NCBI GenBank assembly: GCA_012274165.1
Contig: JAAPAA010000206.1
Coordinates: 1 to 18,643 of the forward strand
Length of the DNA stretch: 18,643 nt
Origin: Thiobacillaceae bacterium
GTDB lineage: Bacteria > Pseudomonadota > Gammaproteobacteria > Burkholderiales > Thiobacillaceae
Reading direction: 5' to 3'
Both the position numbers and the translations under genes were made by a program. Of the stretch, positions 6,284 through 14,809 are shown piece after piece. Each line of letters starts with the position of its first letter. The stretch's first letter is position 1. The notes under the pieces were generated by a model that worked only from the letters and a program-made list of their open reading frames with translations, searched no databases and was not told the DNA's origin.

Positions 6284-6640
6284 TTACTCGGCGTCCGGCA
6301 TCCACCGGTACCCACGCTTAATCAAACACAGGACGTAATGGTCGCTATAGCCGTTTCTTCCGCGACCGCCTTCAGCGAATCTTCCGGTTTCGATGCCATT
6401 AAGCAACTTCTGTTCTTCAGAGTTCATGGGAGCATCGCTGAACTTATCCGCCCATTTCATGCACTCTTTAATGTCTTCATAAGACTGACTGGATGTAATC
6501 CCTGCCGGGGATTTGAGTGTTCCCAGGTTATGGGGTATCGCGCAGCCAGTGATCAGTTGGGAAGCAACGAGCAGCAAGGCAAGTTTGCAGCCGCGCCACC
6601 AATCTGCTCGTGGCGACGGTACTTGGGTTGGCGATTTCAT
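6284..6640 (-). CDS. Small putative lipoprotein downstream of tamB
   Basis: A 118-aa protein I do not recognise. After a long polar, basic n-region (MKSPTQVPSPRADWWRGCK) comes a hydrophobic segment LALLLVASQLI and lipobox ITGC, so the mature protein would begin at C33 as a lipoprotein of about 86 residues. The mature part has two more cysteines (KECMKWAD and YVLCLIKRG) and an aromatic, basic end (KRGYRWMPDAE). It starts 50 nt behind the tamB stop on the same strand, so it may be cotranscribed with tamA-tamB. There is no Shine-Dalgarno sequence before ATG 6640. A second ATG at 6674 in another frame has a better one but encodes an unconvincing peptide. Outer-membrane or periplasmic location is inferred from the lipobox only. 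Confidence 0.68.
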   Translation of the reverse strand: MKSPTQVPSPRADWWRGCKLALLLVASQLITGCAIPHNLGTLKSPAGITSSQSYEDIKECMKWADKFSDAPMNSEEQKLLNGIETGRFAEGGRGRNGYSDHYVLCLIKRGYRWMPDAE

Positions 6641-6690
6641 AATAAATGCGTGCAGAGATAACAGTTTTCTTCATGCCGCTACTCACCCAC

Positions 6691-9600
6691 TCAGTCGTAC
6701 TCCAGCGTATAAAACACGTCCACCCCGTTGGACGAACCTGTCGTCGCTTCCACACGGACTTTGGGCGAGAACTGATAGATCGCTTTGACCACCTGCTCCA
6801 GTCCGTCCAGGCTTTGCTCGTAGTTCATCGTCAGCCTGGAGTTGATGCGCTTGCCCACGCTGACCACGGTGCTCGATATATTTTCGGCGTTCTCACCGCT
6901 GCGCACATCGAAGCTGTCGATAGCCAGGGCCTCGGCCAGTTTGCCCTGCAGGCTGGCCGATTCGCTCTGGCTCAGCAACGCGCCCGCCATGAGCTGCAGC
7001 ATGCCGAATTTGGCGCTGTCGCCCTTGTCCAGCCCGTGCCCGAATACCAGCCAGGAGAGTGTTTCGGTATCGGGCATGCTGGGATCGGAATACAGCTTTG
7101 CCAGCGGGCGCTCGACCGTGCCGCTGACTTTGACGCCGGCGGTGACGTCGCCGGTCTTGCGCACGGCAAGGATGTTAAGGCTGGGATTGTTGAGCGGGCC
7201 GCCAAAGGTGAGGACGCCGCGCTCGATATCCAGCTTTTGTCCGTAAATTGCGTAACGTCCCTTTGTCACCTCGATACTGCCTTCACCGAGCAATAGCTCG
7301 TTGCGGGTGAACACACGAATTTTTCCGCCAAGGCGGGCATCCAGTCCGGAGCCCTTGAACAGGAAGTCCTCGCCCAGATCAAATGTCAGGTTCAGATCCA
7401 GCGGGGTGCGCCGGGTGATGGATTCAGAACGCAGCGGCTGCCCGACCACCACCACGTCGTCCGACAACTGCGGGCGGCTCGCTTCCGGTGTTTCAAGCCG
7501 CGCCTTGTCGGCACGCAGATCGCCGTCCAGCGTTACGCGTCCAGCGGCATAGCCCAGCCGGGTGGTTCCCGACAGCCACAGGCGGCGGTCGCTGCGGGTG
7601 AAGGCGGCAAACTTGTCAAAGTTCAGAGTCAGCCCGCCCGTCGGGTTGCGCCAGGATGCCGCGCCCGTCAGCAGGACGCGGCCGGTCTGCCCTTCCAGAA
7701 CGCCTTCGCTCACGCTGACGGTGTTGTCGTCCAGTTTCAATTTGACGCTGCCGTCGCGGATGAGGATACCCTCTTGCGGCATGCTGAAGCGGATGCCGTT
7801 GGCCGCCAGCGTGCCGTTCAGCAAAGGCGCTGCCAGCGTGCCGCTGCCCGAGAGATCAAACGCGAGTTGCGCATCCGCCTTGGTGCCGGGTGGCAGGAAG
7901 GCACGTAATACACGCAGATCCGGCAGCTTTGCCTGGGCGGTCCAGCTCGCCGGTGCGCTCTTCAGCAGAACGAGCTTGCCATCCACGTGCGTCAGGCGGG
8001 TGCGGCCCTCCGCATGAAGCCGCCCGGTTTCGGTGGTGTTGATATCGAGGCGCGCGTTGACCAGATTCGACGCCGCCTGCATGTCCAGACTGAGCGTGGT
8101 AAGCCCGAGCTTCAGCACGGGATCGGTGAGACTCACGTCGCCCGCCTGACGGCGCAGCGCCAGATGGCCATTGAGCGCGTTGTCCAGCCGGATATCCCAT
8201 TCGCCACCCAGCCGCAGGTCGGTGCGGACGGGTGGTGGCTTGTCCAGCAACGTCAGCAGCGGCGCAACCGGCAGTTGGCTGAAGCTGCCGCGCGTCGCCA
8301 GCCGCCCCGCCTGATGCTCAAAACTGTCCAGCGTGACGCGTCCACCCGCAAAGCTGAGTGCAGCCGCATCGATGCGCTGCGCATCCTGCCCCAGGCGCAG
8401 GCTGGCGGGTGCAAGCAGACGCAGCGGCCATTTACCGTCGAGGCTGGCTTGCAGCAAACGGCCACGCCACACTCGCGCGGTGTCCAGCCCGCCTTGCGCG
8501 CGCAGCATGAGTTGCCATTCAGGCAGCCGCGCATCCAGCTCGATCGCATGGGCGTTGCGCTGCCCCCGGACCACGGCGCGGGCCGACAAAACCGTCTGCC
8601 CGCCCAGCGCCAGCCCGCTTCCCAGCAGTTCGCCATTGAACGCGCCGTTTGCCGACGCCTGCATGTCGAGTTGCAACTTCAAATTGTCTGCTGCAATGCC
8701 GCCAGGCAAACGCAGCCTGCGTGCTTGCGCGGTCATCTTGATCTGCGGTTGCGTGGGGTTGCCGGACAGGCTGCCTTCGCTATCCAGTTGCCCGGCCAGT
8801 TCCACCCCCAGATAGCGCGTCCCCAGACGGGCCAACCGCTCCAGTGCGGGGGCGTGGATCACCCAGTTCGCCTGCACCCTGGTTTTCGCGTAATCGCCGC
8901 GCACCAATATTTGGTTGCCCGCCAGGTTGACGTCCACCTCGGTGTCATACAAACGGCCAGCGGTGTAGTTCACCCGGCCTTTGCCGACGACCGGGTGGCC
9001 TTCCAGCTCGCCCGGCGGCAACTCGAACCCCGCTTTGAGACTGAAGCCCGGCATCAGCACACCCGCGGCCTGCCCACGGGCATTGAGGTGCGCCTGCGGG
9101 AACGCACCGAAGCGCGCAGGATTGAAGCGCGTGATATCAAATTTGGCGGCAAATGCCTGCGTGCCAGTGAGCTGCAAGTTGCCCGTCGCCGACACATGAC
9201 CGCCATGCTTGCCGCTTAAATCGAGCGTCTCCAGCACCAGCTTTTCCGCATCGTGCGTCAGCGCGAACTGGCCCTGACCATAATTGCCGTCAATCTCGGC
9301 GTGCAGGCGCTGGCGGGCAGCATCGCCGTTTAACTGCAAGTCGGTGCGGATGCGGCTGGCATACAGACTGCCATGCAGGCCCGCCAGGTTCAGGCCATCG
9401 CTGGCGAGGTTCAGCGCAAACTTGCCGTCGCGCCACTGGCCGTCGCCTGCCAGCCGGCCCGCCGCGCCCAGATCAATTTTCAGCGCGCTGAAATCGGCGT
9501 GTTTGGTATCACCCAGCACCGCACCGCTGAACCCGACTAGCGGCAGCCGCCCGCTATCGAGCTTGCCCGCGTCTGCATTGTTCAAACTGAAGGAACCCAA

Positions 9601-10476
9601 CAAGCGCTTGCCCGGCTGCTGTTCAAAGACGCCGGAAAACGCCAAACGCGCAGTCGGCGCGCCCTTCGCCCACTGCGCCGGATCGATGCCCTGCCCCGCC
9701 ACCAGCAGACGCGGCAACAAGATGTCAGCAAACGGTGCGACTTCACCCGAAGCCAGCAGGCTCATGTCCTTGGCTGCGGCATCCAGTCTGGCTGTCCTTG
9801 CTTCAAGCTTGAATGCAATCGCCGCCAACTGCCCCTGCACGTCGAGCGTGGCAGCGACCGGCAACGGTCCACTACGCGCAGCATCGACATGGCCGCTCAA
9901 GGCAAACGGCGCGTCCTGGCCGATGTTCGCCTGTCCGTGCACACTCGCCCACGACGAAACCAGCGAGTCGAGTTGCAGCCGCCAGCGATTGTCCTTGCCT
10001 TCAGCTCCCAGGCGAATATCCGTGAAGCTCACGATCAGCCCTGACTTCCGGATGTCGAGCCGCGCCAGATCGATACGCACCGGACCCAACTCCATCCCCA
10101 ACGGCAGGCGCAGGCTGGTAGGCAGCAAGGTGGACTCCGCACTGGGTTTCAGGATGTCGACTTCGACCCGCTGAACAGTGAGTTGCTGAATCTCCAGGCG
10201 GCGATGCCATAGCATGCGCGGCTGCCAGTCCAGCCGCGCATGCTCGACCCGGATCCGCTTGGTGTCGCTGGTGATGTCCAGATTCCGCACCACAAACTGC
10301 GGGCTGAGCAGATGACCATCGACGCCTTCGATCTTCAGTTTGCCCTGGCTCAGCACAGTCAGTTCGTGGGTCAGCCAGCGAAAGCCGTCCGCCGTGGCGA
10401 GCAGCCAGGCCAGCCCGCCGAGCACAATCAGCAGCAGCGTCACGCCGCCCGACAGGCTCCACGCCAGGCGCTTCAA
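6691..10476 (-). CDS. tamB: Translocation and assembly module subunit TamB
   Basis: A 1261-aa inner-membrane-anchored, periplasm-spanning protein of the AsmA-like bridge family (TamB/DUF490). Residues about 8-28 form the N-terminal signal anchor (LSGGVTLLLIVLGGLAWLLA). The long middle is built of repeating amphipathic beta segments, the hydrophobic groove of this family. The C-terminal TamB domain occupies about the last 340 residues and ends with a barrel-like tail (FSPKVRVEATTG, then GVDVFYTLEYD); LSWLVFGHGLDKGDSA is family-typical. TamB works with TamA in outer-membrane protein and autotransporter assembly, and TamB-like proteins also help phospholipid transport between membranes. The start is a TTG that overlaps the tamA stop (TTGA), with GGGGGTGG upstream; I see no better start. 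Length matches E. coli TamB. Confidence 0.95.
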   Translation of the reverse strand: MKRLAWSLSGGVTLLLIVLGGLAWLLATADGFRWLTHELTVLSQGKLKIEGVDGHLLSPQFVVRNLDITSDTKRIRVEHARLDWQPRMLWHRRLEIQQLTVQRVEVDILKPSAESTLLPTSLRLPLGMELGPVRIDLARLDIRKSGLIVSFTDIRLGAEGKDNRWRLQLDSLVSSWASVHGQANIGQDAPFALSGHVDAARSGPLPVAATLDVQGQLAAIAFKLEARTARLDAAAKDMSLLASGEVAPFADILLPRLLVAGQGIDPAQWAKGAPTARLAFSGVFEQQPGKRLLGSFSLNNADAGKLDSGRLPLVGFSGAVLGDTKHADFSALKIDLGAAGRLAGDGQWRDGKFALNLASDGLNLAGLHGSLYASRIRTDLQLNGDAARQRLHAEIDGNYGQGQFALTHDAEKLVLETLDLSGKHGGHVSATGNLQLTGTQAFAAKFDITRFNPARFGAFPQAHLNARGQAAGVLMPGFSLKAGFELPPGELEGHPVVGKGRVNYTAGRLYDTEVDVNLAGNQILVRGDYAKTRVQANWVIHAPALERLARLGTRYLGVELAGQLDSEGSLSGNPTQPQIKMTAQARRLRLPGGIAADNLKLQLDMQASANGAFNGELLGSGLALGGQTVLSARAVVRGQRNAHAIELDARLPEWQLMLRAQGGLDTARVWRGRLLQASLDGKWPLRLLAPASLRLGQDAQRIDAAALSFAGGRVTLDSFEHQAGRLATRGSFSQLPVAPLLTLLDKPPPVRTDLRLGGEWDIRLDNALNGHLALRRQAGDVSLTDPVLKLGLTTLSLDMQAASNLVNARLDINTTETGRLHAEGRTRLTHVDGKLVLLKSAPASWTAQAKLPDLRVLRAFLPPGTKADAQLAFDLSGSGTLAAPLLNGTLAANGIRFSMPQEGILIRDGSVKLKLDDNTVSVSEGVLEGQTGRVLLTGAASWRNPTGGLTLNFDKFAAFTRSDRRLWLSGTTRLGYAAGRVTLDGDLRADKARLETPEASRPQLSDDVVVVGQPLRSESITRRTPLDLNLTFDLGEDFLFKGSGLDARLGGKIRVFTRNELLLGEGSIEVTKGRYAIYGQKLDIERGVLTFGGPLNNPSLNILAVRKTGDVTAGVKVSGTVERPLAKLYSDPSMPDTETLSWLVFGHGLDKGDSAKFGMLQLMAGALLSQSESASLQGKLAEALAIDSFDVRSGENAENISSTVVSVGKRINSRLTMNYEQSLDGLEQVVKAIYQFSPKVRVEATTGSSNGVDVFYTLEYD

Positions 10477-12233
10477 AACGCCACCCCCAGCTCGAATTGC
10501 AGCAGCACATTGCCGGTTTTTTCACCATAGGCCACATCGACATTGATCGGGCCGATCGGCGATTTGTAACGCACGCCCACCCCCGCGCCAACTGCCGGGA
10601 CCAGCGCATCAAAACTGTCCGCCGCATCGCCGGCATCGACAAACAGCGCCGCCCCCCAGGTGGGGGTAAAGAAATAGTTGTATTCCACGCTGGCCGTCGC
10701 CAGATTGCGCACCGACGCCACCCCGCCCGGCACCTCCAGGCCCAGGCTTTGGTAGTGATAGCCGCGCACCGAATTTTCGCCGCCGGCGCGAACCAGGAAA
10801 TCGGTGGGGATGCCTTCGCGATGATCCGCAATCACCGCGCCCAGTTCACCGCGCAGGATCAGCCGGCCTTTGTCGCCGAGCTTGAAAAACTCGGTATGCC
10901 GGCCATATAAACGCACAAAGCTGGTTTCCGACAGCAGCGCTTCCGACGCCACCCCCGCCTGCAAATTGGTGACATGGCCGCGCACCGGATAAAACGCCCG
11001 CCCATCGGTGCGGTGCGTCCACGCATAGCCGAGAACGAGCGCCTTGTTCTCCTCGGTCGGCGCCGTGCCCACGGTCTGGTTCTGGAACTGATACTGCAGC
11101 GACAGCGTGGCATCGATGCGGTCGCGCTTGCGATTTCGGCTCACCACCGTCTTCCAGGTCTCGGTTTTCTGGCCTTCGATGTCTTCCTGCAAAAGCGACA
11201 TCGCCGCCCGGTTTTCGTAGCCCCAGGCGTCGCGCGGCCAAGCCAGTTCGACCAGCGCCGAGCTCTCCAGGTTCTCCAGCTTGAGCTCCAGTTTCAAGCG
11301 CTCGCCCGAGCCGAAAATATTGCGGTGCAGATACGTGGTCTGCACGCGCGCGCCGGTGTCGGTGCTGTAGCCCACACCGAAACTCAACTGCTTTTCCTTG
11401 CGCTCGACCACCGTCACCTGAATGGGCGCCGCCGCCAAAGCCGGATCGGGATCGACCTGCACAATCACCTGCGCAAAATAGCCGCTGGCATCCAGCGCCT
11501 GCTGGTAGTCCTGCAATTGCTGCTGGCGGTAAGGCTCGCCCGGCGCAGTCGGGTTGAGCGCCTCGATCACGCTGGCTGGATAGCGTTCGTTGCCGCTGAT
11601 TTGCACCGGGCCGTAGAAAAATGCCGGGCCGCTGTCGATGACGAGGGTGAGCGTGGCGCGTTGCGTCGCCGGGTCGATTTTGGCCTCGCTGCTGGCCAGG
11701 CGTGCCGCCGGGTAGCTCACCCGCAACAGCGGCCGCAACGCCGCAAGCTTTGCCGCATCCCAGTCCGCCTGACGAAACGGCATTCCCGGCTTCAGCGCAA
11801 AATCACGCTCGATACGCTCGCGCAGACGCGTGCCGCGTTGGCTCGTTTTGTCCTGCGTCTGGCGATCCGCCGTGAGCGTGCCCTCGAAACGGATATGGAC
11901 CGCATCAACCAAGGTGCGCGGCCCTGCCACCACGTCATAGCGCACGATCTGTTCCGCGCCCGCGCCCCCGATGCTCGAAGTAATCTGCGGCGAAAAATAG
12001 CCTTCGGTCGCCAGCAGCTCGCGTGCCGTTTGTAGGCTGACCTGCTGCAAACGCAGCAACTCCTCCTCCGTCAGCACCTCGCCCAGACGCGCCGCACGCG
12101 CTGTTTCCAGATACTGCTCCAGCATCGGCTTGAGTTCTTTCGGCGCATCCACCCGCACCTCCAGCGCATGCGCGGAAGCGGATACCAGCCCGATCAGGGA
12201 CAGGAAGACGAGGGAAGACAGGCGAAGTTGCAA
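10473..12233 (-). CDS. tamA: Autotransporter assembly factor TamA (Omp85 family)
   Basis: A 586-aa outer-membrane protein. An N-terminal signal peptide (LVFLSLIGLVSASAHA) is followed by POTRA-type repeats to about residue 270 and a 16-strand Omp85 barrel to the C-terminus. The Omp85 loop-6 motif VRGY is at about 489-492, and the protein ends in Phe (QFELGVAF), the beta-signal for barrel insertion. TamA is the outer-membrane partner of TamB, and the two genes overlap by 4 nt. The start is uncertain: TTG 12233 gives a correct signal peptide but has no Shine-Dalgarno sequence. An in-frame stop just upstream (12269-12267) leaves little alternative. A TAGAAT hexamer (12269-12264) could be its -10 box, without a clear -35. 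The gene is divergent from the plus-strand block to its right. Confidence 0.94.
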   Translation of the reverse strand: MQLRLSSLVFLSLIGLVSASAHALEVRVDAPKELKPMLEQYLETARAARLGEVLTEEELLRLQQVSLQTARELLATEGYFSPQITSSIGGAGAEQIVRYDVVAGPRTLVDAVHIRFEGTLTADRQTQDKTSQRGTRLRERIERDFALKPGMPFRQADWDAAKLAALRPLLRVSYPAARLASSEAKIDPATQRATLTLVIDSGPAFFYGPVQISGNERYPASVIEALNPTAPGEPYRQQQLQDYQQALDASGYFAQVIVQVDPDPALAAAPIQVTVVERKEKQLSFGVGYSTDTGARVQTTYLHRNIFGSGERLKLELKLENLESSALVELAWPRDAWGYENRAAMSLLQEDIEGQKTETWKTVVSRNRKRDRIDATLSLQYQFQNQTVGTAPTEENKALVLGYAWTHRTDGRAFYPVRGHVTNLQAGVASEALLSETSFVRLYGRHTEFFKLGDKGRLILRGELGAVIADHREGIPTDFLVRAGGENSVRGYHYQSLGLEVPGGVASVRNLATASVEYNYFFTPTWGAALFVDAGDAADSFDALVPAVGAGVGVRYKSPIGPINVDVAYGEKTGNVLLQFELGVAF

Positions 12234-12310
12234 GTGCTGAGAGGGAAGCAGGGCAATGGCAGGATTCTAGGCGAGAACCCGCCACATACAGTAAATCAAC
12301 TGTTTCATAA

Positions 12311-12529
12311 CCGAGTGAATTGAACCGCCCCGAATGCCGGATAGAAGTTTATGAAGGCATGGACATCAACGATGCCGGGCATATTATGGGTACAGGATTT
12401 GATAGCTGGCGAGAGCCATATCTTTCTGCTGGACCCGTCCCTGAACCTGAAACTTACACGATGATGCTGGCTGGCTTGTTGCTTGTTGGCGCAACGCCAA
12501 GACAGCGACGTATGCAGTTTGTGAGTTAA
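12311..12529 (+). pseudogene. Orphan 3' tail of a PEP-CTERM / HAF-repeat protein gene
   Basis: A short plus-strand frame closed on its 5' side by TAA (12308-12310). It encodes one HAF-type repeat end (DINDAGHIMGTGFDSW) and then a PEP-CTERM sorting signal: VPEPETY (12437-12457), a hydrophobic stretch (TMMLAGLLLVGA) and a basic tail (PRQRR). PEP-CTERM tails direct exported proteins to the exosortase EpsH/XrtA system and normally end proteins of several hundred residues with an N-terminal signal peptide. Here nothing of the N-terminal portion is visible, and the first possible start is a TTG without a ribosome site. I therefore read it as a truncated remnant. It shows that this lineage has, or had, the exosortase system. 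Confidence 0.75.
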
Positions 12530-12608
12530 GCTTCAGCGCTGAGCTTCGCGCTTGAGATATTTGAAAAACATCCCTCATGTTTTGGGGTTACAGAATAGAG
12601 TTCATCAG

Positions 12609-13244
12609 ATGCCTGACCAAATTTCACTTTCCCCATACTTCAGCGCAGACCGTCGAGAGCTTTTGCATTTCCTTGATGACGCCAGATTTTCTTCGGCAAT
12701 TGATTTGGGTTGTGCTTCCGGTTTGTTTGGTCAAGAGCTGCTCTCCAGTCGTACCGTACAGGAGTGCGATGGGATTGAGTTGAACCCTCAAGCTGCGCGT
12801 GTGGCCTCTGAAGGATTGCGCAAAGTATGGGAGGGTGCCTTTGAATCCGTGTTTGAAACAATCCCTTGGCGCACCTATGATTTGATCGTTATGGCGGATG
12901 TACTGGAACATCTTGCAGAGCCTTGGCAAGCCCTTCGTGATTTGCATGCACACACCAGCGAGAATGCCAATTTGTTATTTAGCGTTCCCAATGTACGTCA
13001 TTACAGTGTGGTTTTACCCTTGTTATTCTCAGGTCGCTTTGAATATCAAGATGTCGGAATCATGGATCGTACGCACCTTCATTTTTTTACACGCTTGAGT
13101 TTACTGAAGGCACTCAGCGACGCAGGGTGGAAAGTACAGAAGGTAAGGCCGAATATCAAAGCAAAATATCTCAAATGGTGGTATCCGCATCAATTGTTTG
13201 AAGAGTTTCTCGCTGTTCAGTACTTCATACTCGCCTGTAAATGA
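12609..13244 (+). CDS. Class I SAM-dependent methyltransferase
   Basis: A 211-aa Rossmann-fold methyltransferase of the Methyltransf_11/23 type. Motif I is AIDLGCASGLFGQEL (about 30-44), the acidic residue binding the SAM ribose is E57 in GIELNP, and the post-motif block is DLIVMADVLEHLAEPW (about 91-106). The end VPNVRHYSVVLPLLFSGRF and MDRTHLHFFTRLSLLKAL is typical of sugar- or glycan-associated methyltransferases found in polysaccharide clusters. The substrate is unknown. The open frame begins at 12552 with TTG, but ATG 12609 is preferred because it sits just before the usual domain start. Base composition is lower in GC than the tam and rpoS genes. With the following glycosyltransferase it suggests a small glycan-modification unit. 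Confidence 0.82.
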   Translation: MPDQISLSPYFSADRRELLHFLDDARFSSAIDLGCASGLFGQELLSSRTVQECDGIELNPQAARVASEGLRKVWEGAFESVFETIPWRTYDLIVMADVLEHLAEPWQALRDLHAHTSENANLLFSVPNVRHYSVVLPLLFSGRFEYQDVGIMDRTHLHFFTRLSLLKALSDAGWKVQKVRPNIKAKYLKWWYPHQLFEEFLAVQYFILACK

Positions 13245-13421
13245 CTGAATCGACCCCGACTCACGAGGCTCTTGCTGGAAGCTTGTGACTTTGAGACGAA
13301 TGCTTCAAGCACCCGAACATTACATTTCTTATTTAGCTGTTTTTGTTGTCGCTTCAAACGCCAGGAAAACCACATCCAATAGTAAAATCAAGGCAAATAT
13401 TGCTTACCGCATTACTACTCT

Positions 13422-14393
13422 GTGCCCTCTCCCCGCGTACTCATTGTCGGTCAGGCATTTTTTACATTACCCTGGATCGAAGACTGTGCTGCCGGCTTCA
13501 GTGCTGCGGGCGCACACGTACAATCATTCAATACACATGGAAATGGTCTCTGGAATCGCACTCGGTATCGTCTTTTAAAAAAGCTCGATCACCGGTTGGC
13601 TCAAGCGGATGCGCTGGCTTGTTTTGAGATCGCTCTTGATGCATTTCAGCCTCAATTTGTCCTTTTCATCGCCCCTTTTCATCAGACCGATTTCATACTC
13701 ACTGCCAGGGCACTTTCGCAAGCTTTCATCGCTGCATGGGTCGGCGATCGCTTTTCCCAAGTTGATGTCATTGCCGCCAATGCATGCCATAAAATCTATT
13801 TTTCCGATAGTGGTTTTTTGGCCCTGGCGAAAAAGTTTAATTTTTCCACAGCCACTCAATGGCTACCGCTCGCCACAGCCACAAGACCGGTCATCACCCA
13901 TGCTCGGAAGCCCCAAGGCGTTTTTGTAGGAAACGCTACTGCTCAACGGCAAGGGCTCCTTGCCTCTGTGACAGAGAAGTTACGTGTACTCGGTCCAGGC
14001 TGGAAACCTTCCGTACTACCGCAGCACCAAGTCATGGCATGCAGAATCGCACCAAAAACCCTAGCCTCAATCTATGCCGAACATGCTTGGGGACTGAACA
14101 TATGTAACGAAAACAACGTTATCAATGGCCTGAATCATCGGAGCTTCGAGCCCTATACCCAGGGCACCCCTGTGTTTCACGATGACATGGCAGACTTGTC
14201 ACGCTGCTTTGAGCCCGAACGGGAAATTCTCATTTACCGGAATGTTGAGCAACTTATCGAGTTATCGCGTCGAGCGAAACACTCGCCATCCTGGTTAGCT
14301 CAAATTGGCATGCAAGGGCAAAGACGTGTACTGGCCGAGCATACTTACTTGCATCGAGCGCAGACCATATTGAACGATCTATTCAGCAATTAG
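13422..14393 (+). CDS. CgeB-like glycosyltransferase
   Basis: A 323-aa protein with a GT-B-like layout. The N-terminal half starts VLIVGQAFFTLPWIEDCAAG, and residues 75-135 contain FVLFIAPFHQTD and AAWVGDRFSQVD, resembling the N-terminal domain of CgeB/DUF3880 proteins. The C-terminal half carries the Glyco_trans_1_2 signature: WGLNICNENNVINGLNHRSF (223-242), the loop TQGTPVFHDDMADLSRCFEP, and the end RRVLAEHTYLHRAQTIL. The E-H-T-Y-x-x-R element is characteristic of this family. Donor and acceptor sugars are unknown. The start is GTG 13422, directly before the first beta strand; no strong Shine-Dalgarno sequence is seen, and the next ATG lies far inside. It is co-directional with the methyltransferase 177 nt upstream; that gap shows no convincing promoter or terminator. 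Confidence 0.78.
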   Translation: MPSPRVLIVGQAFFTLPWIEDCAAGFSAAGAHVQSFNTHGNGLWNRTRYRLLKKLDHRLAQADALACFEIALDAFQPQFVLFIAPFHQTDFILTARALSQAFIAAWVGDRFSQVDVIAANACHKIYFSDSGFLALAKKFNFSTATQWLPLATATRPVITHARKPQGVFVGNATAQRQGLLASVTEKLRVLGPGWKPSVLPQHQVMACRIAPKTLASIYAEHAWGLNICNENNVINGLNHRSFEPYTQGTPVFHDDMADLSRCFEPEREILIYRNVEQLIELSRRAKHSPSWLAQIGMQGQRRVLAEHTYLHRAQTILNDLFSN

Positions 14394-14529
14394 AACTATG
14401 ACCACGTTATAGGGGTACTGGCTCAGACTCCACTTGCTGATGCCATCATGGGTTTAGCCATAACCACGCGAATCATCACCCGGTTTGCCCTGGGTGACGG
14501 TGATCCTGCCGTTTTTTGAAAGCCCGGGG
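14394..14529. other. Non-coding stretch between glycosyltransferase and IS110 tail
   Basis: No gene is seen here. The only structure is a weak inverted repeat, TCACCC with GGGTGA around a 10-nt loop (about 14479-14500), followed 13 nt later by a run of T. It could be a poor terminator for the plus-strand genes. Part of this stretch may be the flank or end of the decayed IS element. Confidence 0.3.
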
Positions 14530-14805
14530 TCAGCAACCGTCTTGAATTGCAAGTCCCCGCGTAACGAAATTTTCATCAAACGGTTTCCCTGACTTCACCA
14601 CCCCATAGATCAGATGCGCGAGTTTGCGCATTGCGGCGCCCACCACGGCTTTCGGCGCCAAGCCGTTCGCTTTCACCCGTGCGCCAAAGACCTGCAGGAT
14701 CGGGTTATGCCGCAGCGCTACCAACCCGGGCATATACAAGCTTTGCGCAATGCCGCATGGCCGGTTCGAGCAATCGTCGTGCGTCCCTCTCTCGGTATTC
14801 GTCGG
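14530..14805 (-). mobile_element. IS110-family transposase remnant (C-terminal, frameshifted)
   Basis: The minus strand encodes the C-terminal Tnp_IS116/IS110/IS902 region: YMPGLVALRHNPILQVF, then VVGAAMRKLAHLIYGVVKSG, then a normal-looking terminus ending GLAIQDGC and TGA at 14530. The piece just before it, GRTTIARTGHAALRKA, is also IS110-typical but lies in another frame. One base is missing near 14738-14743, where GCTTTGTAT would be expected and GCTTGTAT is found. The N-terminal DEDD catalytic domain is absent: similarity ends near 14805, a few bases from the stop of the neighbouring methyltransferase. This is a dead fragment. IS110 elements lack terminal inverted repeats, so ends cannot be drawn from sequence. 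Confidence 0.82.
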
Positions 14806-14809
14806 CATC

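Noticed and set aside
6264..6285. Short hairpin TGCGT/ACGCA followed by six T on the plus strand
   Set aside because: It looks like a terminator, but no plus-strand gene ends there and the stem has only 5 bp. On the minus strand, where the lipoprotein gene ends, there is no T tract.
6528..6674. Minus-strand frame from ATG 6674 (MKKTVISARIYYEIANPS)
   Set aside because: It has a better ribosome site than the lipoprotein gene but overlaps its signal peptide in another frame and has no protein-like features after residue 20.
7987..9219. Long plus-strand open frame (410 codons) antisense to tamB
   Set aside because: Arg/Gln/Pro-rich shadow of a GC-rich gene; the opposite strand is an intact, recognisable TamB.
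10974..12035. Plus-strand open frame (353 codons) antisense to tamA
   Set aside because: Compositional shadow with no domain; TamA on the minus strand explains the region.
13285..13578. Plus-strand frame between the methyltransferase and the glycosyltransferase
   Set aside because: It lacks a convincing start and runs out of frame into the glycosyltransferase gene; no recognisable protein features.
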